Below, in pieces: positions 7,043 through 12,917 of a stretch of 21,663 nucleotides of DNA. Made by a program: the position numbers and the translations under genes. Each line of letters begins with the position of its first letter. Within the stretch, counting starts at the first letter, position 1. Source of the DNA: Candidatus Falkowbacteria bacterium RIFOXYC2_FULL_47_12 (lineage in GTDB: Bacteria > Patescibacteriota > Patescibacteriia > Patescibacteriales > XYC2-FULL-47-12); contig MFGL01000005.1 of the NCBI GenBank assembly GCA_001778285.1, positions 16,551-38,213 on the forward strand, read 5' to 3'. The notes below the pieces were generated by a model, which did no database searches, was not told the origin of the DNA, and was given only the letters and a program-made list of their open reading frames with translations.

Positions 7043-7070
7043 ACAGTAATGGGTAAAAAGTAAACAATAA

Positions 7071-7100
7071 GGACGCCTCATCGGGGCGTTCTTTAGTTTA
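7071..7100 (+). terminator. Intrinsic terminator of the ribosomal operon
   Basis: GGACGCCTC (7071-7079) pairs with GGGGCGTTC (7083-7091) over 9 bp with two G-U pairs and a 3-nt loop, followed by TTTAGTTTA. It sits between rpsI and the promoter of the glycan cassette. Confidence 0.8.
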
Positions 7101-7107
7101 AAAATAA

Positions 7108-7136
7108 TTGCTAATTTAGCTTGGTATGGTTATAAT
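7108..7136 (+). promoter_or_regulatory. Promoter of the glycan-assembly cassette
   Basis: TTGCTA (7108-7113), a 17-bp spacer and a perfect TATAAT (7131-7136). The start is expected near 7143, giving a leader of about 35 nt with AGGAG at 7171-7175, the clearest Shine-Dalgarno-like motif in the window, though only 2 nt from the ATG at 7178. Confidence 0.7.
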
Positions 7137-7138
7137 GA

Positions 7139-7171
7139 ATTCGTATATTCGTACATGATTAGTAATTCGTA
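7139..7171 (+). repeat. Three ATTCGTA heptamers in the flippase leader
   Basis: ATTCGTA occurs at 7139-7145, 7147-7153 and 7165-7171, and a GATTAG lies between the last two. The same heptamer and GATTAG form the tandem repeat between infA and rpmJ, so both gaps seem to carry one family of short intergenic repeats. Confidence 0.7.
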
Positions 7172-7177
7172 GGAGTT

Positions 7178-8608
7178 ATGAAAGTGGTAAATATCGCCAA
7201 AAACACGAGTTATTTTACGCTGGCCTTGATTTTGCAAAAGGCTGTTTCTTTTACCTACTTCATCATGGTGGCACGCACCATCGGCCCGGAGGATTTGGGC
7301 AAGTACTACTTTGCTGTTTCGTTCACAACTATTTTTGCCATCTTCATTGACGTGGGCATGACCTCAGTTTTGGTTCGCGAGGTCGCTAAACACAGAGACG
7401 CGGCCGAGCGCTATATCCGCGTTACGCTCGGACTCAAGTTGCTTCTTATGATTTTTTCGCTGGCAACCGTTGTCGTGCTCATCAACCTCTTGGACTACCC
7501 GCAGCTGACCAAAGATTTGGTGTATTTGTCCTCGGTTGCTATGATTTTGGATTCGTTCACGCTGACATTTTTTGGTGTCAGCCGGGGATTCCATAATTTA
7601 AAATATGAGAGCGTTTCTGTCGTTGTATACCAGTCGCTCGCGCTCTGTCTGGGAGCGTGGGTGTTGTTCGCGGGTTTTGGTTTGCGCTGGCTGATGGCGG
7701 TGATGGTTATAGCTTCACTCGCTAATTTTTTGTATGCCGGAGGCTTAGTTGTTTTTAAATGGAAAATCAATATTTTGCCGGCTTTCAACGGCGAGTTGCT
7801 CAAACAAATTATTGCTATGGCCCTGCCGTTTGCCCTCTTCGGCATTTTTCAGCGGCTCTATACCTACTTTGACAGTGTGCTGCTTTCGCTTTTGGCCGGT
7901 GATACCTACGTCGGTTTGTATAGCGTGGCCTTCAAGATCACCTTTGCCCTGCAATTTTTGCCCTTGGCGTTCGTAGCATCGCTGTACCCGGCCATGAGCA
8001 CTTACTACGTACATGACCAAAAAAAGCTCGGCCAGATGTTTGAGCGCGCCATGAACTATCTCATCATCATCGCGTTGCCGATTTCAGCCGGCATTATTAT
8101 TTTGGCTGAAAAAATCATTTTGATTTTTAAAGCCGAATATGCCGGCTCCATTTTGCCACTGCAAATCGTGGTCGCCAGTTTGTTTTTTATTTTCACCGCG
8201 TACCCGATTGGCTCACTGCTAAACGCCTGCGACCGGCAAAAAATCAACAGTTTGAACATGGCCGCGGTGCTTGCGGTCAGCATTGCCATGAATATTGTGT
8301 TAATCCCACGTTACCAGGCAGTCGGAGCCAGTATTACCGTTTTGGTGACAAACGTTTTGCTTTTGGCTTTAGGCATGGTCTGGGTGCCCAAACTCATTCG
8401 CTACGATTACGTGAGCATCGGCAAAACTCTGGGCAAAGCGCTCGTCGCCGCTGTTGCGATGTCTGCCGCGCTCATCTATTTTGAGGGCGCGCTGAACGTC
8501 TTTGTGCTTATTTTGCTGGGCGGTGCTTTGTATTTTGGCTTGCTGTATGCAGTTGGCGGCTATACCAAAGAAGACGTTCAAAGCATAGCGCGTTCGTTTC
8601 GGATGTAG
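7178..8608 (+). CDS. Wzx-type polysaccharide flippase
   Basis: A 476-residue polytopic membrane protein of the polysaccharide transporter (PST/MOP) superfamily, predicted to flip undecaprenyl-linked oligosaccharides across the membrane. The N-terminus shows the family pattern: NTSYFTLALILQKAVSFTYF, a conserved arginine-acid stretch VARTIGPEDLGKYYFAVSF, then DVGMTSVLVREVAKH. About 12-14 hydrophobic segments span the length, and FQRLYTYFDSVLLSLLAG and the YVGLYSVAFK segment mark the second half. ATG 7178 follows AGGAG. It opens a five-gene cassette with glycosyltransferases and a Wzy-like protein, which supports an assembly role. MurJ is less likely given this context. Confidence 0.85.
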   Translation: MKVVNIAKNTSYFTLALILQKAVSFTYFIMVARTIGPEDLGKYYFAVSFTTIFAIFIDVGMTSVLVREVAKHRDAAERYIRVTLGLKLLLMIFSLATVVVLINLLDYPQLTKDLVYLSSVAMILDSFTLTFFGVSRGFHNLKYESVSVVVYQSLALCLGAWVLFAGFGLRWLMAVMVIASLANFLYAGGLVVFKWKINILPAFNGELLKQIIAMALPFALFGIFQRLYTYFDSVLLSLLAGDTYVGLYSVAFKITFALQFLPLAFVASLYPAMSTYYVHDQKKLGQMFERAMNYLIIIALPISAGIIILAEKIILIFKAEYAGSILPLQIVVASLFFIFTAYPIGSLLNACDRQKINSLNMAAVLAVSIAMNIVLIPRYQAVGASITVLVTNVLLLALGMVWVPKLIRYDYVSIGKTLGKALVAAVAMSAALIYFEGALNVFVLILLGGALYFGLLYAVGGYTKEDVQSIARSFRM

Positions 8609-8617
8609 GCAGCTACT

Positions 8618-9694
8618 ATGGCAAAAACAAAAAACAATACGCTTTTGTTCACATTAGAGTATCCGCCGTTTCGGGGCGGCGTGGCAAATGTGTACGGCAA
8701 CATTGTAAAATACTGGACGGATGCCAGCATCAAAGTTTTGGCCGGTGAAAATTTGTGCCGGCCGCACTGGTTTTTTTCTCTCTGGCATTTGTGGCGAGCG
8801 GTTGTACAATATCAGGTGAAAACGGTTTTGGTCGGGCAGTTATTGCCTTTGGGCACGGTTGCGTATCTGCTTTCGTGTTTTAAAAACATTGACTACACGG
8901 TTTTTTTGCATGGCATGGATATTGCTCTGGCGGTCAAAATTCCGCGCAAAAAAAGGCTGGCAAAAAAAATTTTAACTAATGCCAAACACATTATCGCGCT
9001 GAATAGCTACGTGCCGAAAGTTTTACAAAAAAATTTTGGCAATGCGTTTGCGGGTAAGGTCGTGGTGGTAAATCCGGGCGTGGAAACAACAAAACAACAA
9101 AACAACAAAACAACAAAACAATTGATAACAAAGTATAATTTGGAGAAAAAAATCATTTTGCTTCAGGTTGGACGCTTAGTGAAGAGAAAGGGAGTTGATA
9201 AAGTGTTAGAGGCGCTGCCGGAGGTTTTGAAAGAGTGTAAAGATTTAGTTTACGTTGTAGTCGGCAACGGACCGGAATGTTCGAATATAGAATTAAGAAT
9301 TAAGAATTTAGAATTATCTAACTATGTTATTTTGATTGCTGACGCATCCGACGAAGATGTACAGGCGTGGTACGAACTTTGTGACATATTTATCATGCCC
9401 GCGCGCGACATTGACGGAGATGTAGAGGGCTTTGGCATTGTGTATCTGGAAGCAAACGCGTACGGCAAGCCGGTGATTGCCGGCGATTCCGGCGGGGTGC
9501 GGGACGCGGTCAAGCCGGATTTGAACGGCCTTTTGGTCAATCCTGAAAGTACAACAGAAATACGCGATGCCATTTTGAAATTATGTAAAGACGAATTTTT
9601 GCGCCGCCGGCTGGGGCAGCAGGGCCGGGAGTGGGTGCGCAGTTTTGATGGGGAGAAGCAAGCGAGAAAAATTAGAGAAATTTTAGATTTATGA
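8618..9694 (+). CDS. Family 4 glycosyltransferase (GT-B fold) with an internal octamer repeat
   Basis: This 358-residue enzyme should move a sugar from a nucleotide donor to the growing lipid-linked glycan at the cytoplasmic face. The N-terminal half has a glycine-rich acceptor-side loop (LEYPPFRGGVANVYG), HGMD and an NPGV linker. The C-terminal donor domain has LQVGRLVKRKGVDKVLEALP and the GT4 EX7E motif (Glu270 and Glu278 in EGFGIVYLE), then AYGKPVIAGDSGGV. Residues about 156-168 (TTKQQNNK and onward) are encoded by a tandem AAACAACA repeat in the inter-domain linker; a second heptamer repeat encodes residues about 225-234. The TGA stop overlaps the next ATG (ATGA), suggesting translational coupling. 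Donor and acceptor cannot be told. Confidence 0.9.
   Translation: MAKTKNNTLLFTLEYPPFRGGVANVYGNIVKYWTDASIKVLAGENLCRPHWFFSLWHLWRAVVQYQVKTVLVGQLLPLGTVAYLLSCFKNIDYTVFLHGMDIALAVKIPRKKRLAKKILTNAKHIIALNSYVPKVLQKNFGNAFAGKVVVVNPGVETTKQQNNKTTKQLITKYNLEKKIILLQVGRLVKRKGVDKVLEALPEVLKECKDLVYVVVGNGPECSNIELRIKNLELSNYVILIADASDEDVQAWYELCDIFIMPARDIDGDVEGFGIVYLEANAYGKPVIAGDSGGVRDAVKPDLNGLLVNPESTTEIRDAILKLCKDEFLRRRLGQQGREWVRSFDGEKQARKIREILDL
9084..9121 (+). repeat. Octanucleotide tandem repeat AAACAACA inside the GT4 gene
   Basis: Four exact copies of AAACAACA (9084-9115) plus a partial copy (9116-9121). The unit length is not a multiple of three, so loss or gain of one unit would shift the glycosyltransferase frame. 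The same octamer, degenerate, recurs in the Wzy-like gene at 12149-12172. Confidence 0.9.
9290..9317 (+). repeat. Heptanucleotide repeat GAATTAA inside the GT4 gene
   Basis: Two exact copies (9290-9296, 9297-9303) and two one-base variants (GAATTTA 9304-9310, GAATTAT 9311-9317). It encodes the hydrophilic stretch ELRIKNLEL between donor-domain strands. The unit is out of phase with codons. Confidence 0.8.
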
Positions 9695-10422
9695 TTGCAG
9701 AAATTATGTCCGAACTTATTTCCGTAATAATTCCCGCCTACAACAAATCTGAAGAACTGCGCGCGTCGCTGGCTTCTTTACTGTCGCAGACGTACAGAAA
9801 TTACGAAGTGATAATCGTCAACGACGGTTCAACTGACAACACAGCGCACATTATTGACGAGTTTAAAGATAAATTCTGTAGCCGCAAAATTAGATTCAAA
9901 ATAATTTTGCAAAACAACCAGGGCGCAAACGCGGCGCGCAACCGTGGTTTTCGCGAGCACCACGGTGGTTGCGTTATTTTTTGGGATGCCGATGTTGTCG
10001 CGGCGCCGACGATGCTTGCGCGAATGCAGCAGGCGCTGGAGGAAAATCCGGAAAAAAGCTACGCTTATTCTTCGTTTGTCTACGGAAAAAAGAAGTTCAA
10101 GCTCTGGGAATTCAGCGCCGAGAAGCTGCGTCGGCTGCCGTTTATTCACACGACGAGTTTGGTGCGAGTCAGGTATTTCCCCGGCTGGGACAAACACATC
10201 CGGCGCCTGCAAGATTGGGATGTGTGGCTCACGATGCTTGAGCACAGCCAAACCGGCGTGTGGGTGCCGGAGTTTCTGTTCACGGTTTTGACCACACACG
10301 GCACTATGTCAAGCTGGCTGCCCAAAATCGTCTACCGCCTGCCATTTGTGAAACTGGCTAAAGTTGAAAAGTATAAAGAAGCGGTGGCGGAGATTAGGAA
10401 AAAACACAAGCTAAATATCTAA
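9691..10422 (+). CDS. Family 2 glycosyltransferase (GT-A fold)
   Basis: From ATG 9691 the product has 243 residues and overlaps the preceding stop as ATGA; an alternative ATG at 9706 gives the more typical family start MSELISVIIPAYN, so the start is uncertain. The GT-A core is clear: SVIIPAYNKSEELRASL, EVIIVNDGSTDNT with the nucleotide-binding Asp, NNQGANAARNRGF, and the metal-binding FWDADV (Asp99, Asp101). RLQDWDVWLTMLEH further on resembles the acceptor/catalytic region. No membrane segments are seen, so it is expected at the cytoplasmic face. It probably adds one sugar to the lipid-linked precursor; which one is unknown. Confidence 0.87.
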   Translation: MIAEIMSELISVIIPAYNKSEELRASLASLLSQTYRNYEVIIVNDGSTDNTAHIIDEFKDKFCSRKIRFKIILQNNQGANAARNRGFREHHGGCVIFWDADVVAAPTMLARMQQALEENPEKSYAYSSFVYGKKKFKLWEFSAEKLRRLPFIHTTSLVRVRYFPGWDKHIRRLQDWDVWLTMLEHSQTGVWVPEFLFTVLTTHGTMSSWLPKIVYRLPFVKLAKVEKYKEAVAEIRKKHKLNI

Positions 10423-10450
10423 TTTTTAATTAGTAATTAGAAATTTGCAC

Positions 10451-11329
10451 ATGGATTTATCTATCATCATCGTCAACTGGAACGTCCGCGAATTGCTGTA
10501 CCGCTGTTTACAGTCTATTTTTTTATTTAGTAATGGCATAAATTACGAAATCATTGTTGTTGATAATCACTCCACTGACGCTTCATCCGAGATGCTGCGT
10601 GGTGTTGCCTTTGACCACAGCAACGTGCAAATTATTTTTAATCAGGAAAACCTCGGCTTCGCGCAAGCCAACAATCAAGGGCTGCAGCGCGCGTGCGGAA
10701 AGTACGTTTTGTTTATGAATCCAGACATGGAGTTTGTGGAGAACACGTCCAAAATTTTGTTTGATTTCATGGAACAAAACCAAAGCATCAATGCCTGCAC
10801 CTGCCAGCTGCAGTATCCGAACGGTGAGCGCCAGCCAAATATTAAACGCGACCCGGGCTTTTGGTCGCAAATCTGGATTCTGTACAAGCTGCACCATTTT
10901 TTTAAGCCATCGTTTTTGAAAAAATATTTAGCCAAGGATTTTGACTACACGCGCGAACAGGAGGCGGAGCAAATCATGGGCGCGTTCGTTTTTATCCACA
11001 CTGATGTTATGAAAAAAATCGGCGGCTGGTCGCAGGATTATTTTGTCTGGTGGGAGGATTTGGATTTATGCAAGCGCCTGCGACAGTTGGGTGAAAAAAT
11101 CGTGTATACGCCAATCAGCCGCGTTATCCACTACGAAGGCAGAAGCGCCGCTCAGCAGATGAGCCTGCAAAAACAGAAGCGCTTCAACCGCGGCCTGCTG
11201 ACGTATTTTAAAAAGTACCACAATCGTTTGGCTTGGTTCGTTTTGCAATTGGCAAGTATGGACAGCTTGGTGTTAGCCTGGATTGCACAATTATTTAAGT
11301 TTAAGCCGAAGAGTCAGGCGAAGCTGTAA
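10451..11329 (+). CDS. Family 2 glycosyltransferase, rhamnosyltransferase-like
   Basis: ATG 10451 is preferred over an in-frame TTG two codons upstream, giving 292 residues that begin at the first GT-A strand. Features are MDLSIIIVNWNVRELLYRCL, EIIVVDNHSTDAS (Asp38), NLGFAQANNQGLQ and the metal-site loop FMNPDME (Asp92). The later IMGAFVFI...GGWSQDYFVWWEDLDLCKRL (around residue 190) is the catalytic region typical of the WbbL/rhamnosyltransferase branch of GT2. That branch often uses dTDP-rhamnose, but no rhamnose pathway genes are visible here, so the donor is a guess. The 28-nt gap upstream is built of TTAATTAGTAATTAG-like A/T-rich sequence with no ribosome site. Confidence 0.85.
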   Translation: MDLSIIIVNWNVRELLYRCLQSIFLFSNGINYEIIVVDNHSTDASSEMLRGVAFDHSNVQIIFNQENLGFAQANNQGLQRACGKYVLFMNPDMEFVENTSKILFDFMEQNQSINACTCQLQYPNGERQPNIKRDPGFWSQIWILYKLHHFFKPSFLKKYLAKDFDYTREQEAEQIMGAFVFIHTDVMKKIGGWSQDYFVWWEDLDLCKRLRQLGEKIVYTPISRVIHYEGRSAAQQMSLQKQKRFNRGLLTYFKKYHNRLAWFVLQLASMDSLVLAWIAQLFKFKPKSQAKL

Positions 11330-11348
11330 TGTTCAATATTTTATACGT

Positions 11349-12917
11349 ATGTTAAGAAATTTTCGTTTTTATTTTTTGTTAATAATTCTAGTCGAAGCCG
11401 TATCTCTGCTCGGTTTTGAATATCCGGTCGTCAACGCCGCCGGTTTTTTTGCTGTTGCCGTTATTACACTTTTATTTTCAGTGGAAAAATTGGAGTACGG
11501 GCTTTTGATTTTGCTGGCAGAACTTTTTATCGGCTCAAAGGGTTATCTTTTCTCCTACGACTATGGAGGCACGCTGATTTCCCTGCGCATGGCGTTATTC
11601 CTCGTTGTCATGTCGGCATGGCTGGGCAAAGTCGTTTTGGACTGGATTGATGTTTCCAAGGCGCCAAAAATTGAGCTTGAGCCGTGGATGAAACGGGGTA
11701 ATGCAAAGAGCATATATTTTTATTATAGCCTGCTTTTCTTAGCGATTGCCTGGGGACTTATCAACGGTTATCTGCGCCACAACGGCTTTGAAAATTTATT
11801 TTTTGACTTCAACGGCTGGGTGTACTTTGGCATTGTTTTTCCCTTCGCTTACGTTTTTAAACAAAACGCGGAGAGTTTAGAAAAATTTTTAAAAAATATT
11901 TTTACGGTTTTTACTGCCGCCATAAGTTGGCTTTCACTCAAAACGCTGGCGCTCTTTTTTATTTTCTCCCACGAATTCAGCCGCACAGCCGAGGTAATTT
12001 ACCAATGGGTGCGCGTAAGCGGGGTAGGGGAAATCACGCCCACCGGCGGCGGGTTTAGCCGGATATTTATTCAAAGTCAGGTGTATGTTGTGATAGGGAT
12101 GCTGGTGTTCGCGGCAACAGGTTTTTATTTACTGTTGCAGAGGCAGGAAAACAACAAAACAAGAAAACAACAAAGAAAAATTATAGTATTGAATTATGTG
12201 GGAGTTATATTTTGCACTGCGACAACATTGATCAGTTTGTCACGAAGTTTCTGGGTTGGTCTCGCGGTAGCACTTTTGTTTTTTTGTTTTTTTGTTTTGT
12301 TGTTTTTTTATCGTGAGTGGAAGAAGTTGTTATTGCACGGAATGCTCTTAATCACAGTGGCGGCGTTGGGATTTGCGCTCGTTGTTGGTATCGCGGCATT
12401 TCCTTATCCGAGTCCCGGTATTTTTAATGCCGAGGTTTTTACCAACCGCATCAGTAAACTCTCCGGCGAAGCGGCAGTGGCGAGCCGCTGGAACCTTCTG
12501 CCAATACTTTTTTCCAAAATTAAAAAAGCCCCGATTTTTGGCGAAGGCTTTGGCGCGCAAGTTACCTACATCACGCAGGACCCGCGCATTTTACAGCAGA
12601 ATCCGAGCGGGGAGTACACGACCTACGCATTTGAGTGGGGGTATCTGGACATTTGGCTGAAGCTGGGATTGGTTGGGTTGCTTTTGTACATGGTGTTGTT
12701 AGTTAAAATTTTTGTGGATGGTCTGAAGAGGTTAAAGCTTCAAGCTTCAAGATTACAGAAACTGACGACGATAGCGTTGTTGTCAGGTTTAGCAATGCTT
12801 GTGGTGACAAATATGTTCACGCCGTATTTGAATCATCCATTGGGGATTGGGTATATTGTATTGGTGTCGGTGATTACCGCACCTTCATCTCCACTTTCTC
12901 CTGCGGCGTCAGGATAA
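11349..12917 (+). CDS. Wzy/O-antigen ligase-like membrane protein
   Basis: ATG 11349 is chosen because it lies just after the preceding stop and starts the first membrane segment (MLRNFRFYFLLIILVEAVSL); the 522-residue product has about ten or more hydrophobic segments. The O-antigen ligase/polymerase signature lies late: SLSRSFWVGLAVALLFF, then an extracellular loop with SRWNLLPILFSKIKKAPIFG (Trp381 onward) and GEGFG. It likely polymerises or transfers glycan units made by the preceding enzymes, at the outer face of the membrane. Three stretches are built from 7- or 8-nt repeats and differ in codon use from their surroundings. The 3' end overlaps the end of clpB on the other strand by 44 bp. 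The tail SPLSPAASG is thus encoded opposite clpB. Confidence 0.8.
   Translation: MLRNFRFYFLLIILVEAVSLLGFEYPVVNAAGFFAVAVITLLFSVEKLEYGLLILLAELFIGSKGYLFSYDYGGTLISLRMALFLVVMSAWLGKVVLDWIDVSKAPKIELEPWMKRGNAKSIYFYYSLLFLAIAWGLINGYLRHNGFENLFFDFNGWVYFGIVFPFAYVFKQNAESLEKFLKNIFTVFTAAISWLSLKTLALFFIFSHEFSRTAEVIYQWVRVSGVGEITPTGGGFSRIFIQSQVYVVIGMLVFAATGFYLLLQRQENNKTRKQQRKIIVLNYVGVIFCTATTLISLSRSFWVGLAVALLFFCFFVLLFFYREWKKLLLHGMLLITVAALGFALVVGIAAFPYPSPGIFNAEVFTNRISKLSGEAAVASRWNLLPILFSKIKKAPIFGEGFGAQVTYITQDPRILQQNPSGEYTTYAFEWGYLDIWLKLGLVGLLLYMVLLVKIFVDGLKRLKLQASRLQKLTTIALLSGLAMLVVTNMFTPYLNHPLGIGYIVLVSVITAPSSPLSPAASG
12149..12180 (+). repeat. Degenerate AAACAACA octamer repeat in the Wzy-like gene
   Basis: AAACAACA (12149-12156), AAACAAGA (12157-12164), AAACAACA (12165-12172) and a decayed copy AAGAAAAA. 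The unit is the same as at 9084-9121. It encodes the hydrophilic loop ENNKTRKQQRK between membrane segments. Confidence 0.8.
12278..12309 (+). repeat. Octamer repeat GTTTTTTT in the Wzy-like gene, complementary to 12149-12180
   Basis: Four 8-nt units with period 8: GTTTTTTT at 12278, 12286 and 12302, and GTTTTGTT at 12294. TGTTGTTT (12298-12305) is the exact complement of AAACAACA, so this tract and 12149-12180 form an imperfect inverted repeat about 100 nt apart. It encodes a Phe/Leu/Cys membrane stretch. Confidence 0.75.
12735..12755 (+). repeat. Short AAGCTTC heptamer repeat in the Wzy-like gene
   Basis: AAGCTTC at 12735-12741 and 12742-12748, then the variant AAGATTA. It encodes KLQASRLQ in a loop before the last membrane segments. 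Confidence 0.65.

Noticed and set aside
9684..9700. TGA read as glycine (code 25) as in some candidate phyla
   Set aside because: The TGA at 9692-9694 ends the GT4 protein at the expected length and overlaps the next start; no internal TGA is needed in any conserved gene.
11283..11348. Upstream start for the Wzy-like gene
   Set aside because: It would overlap the preceding glycosyltransferase by 47 nt and add a polar N-terminus ahead of the first membrane segment; ATG 11349 is the better choice.
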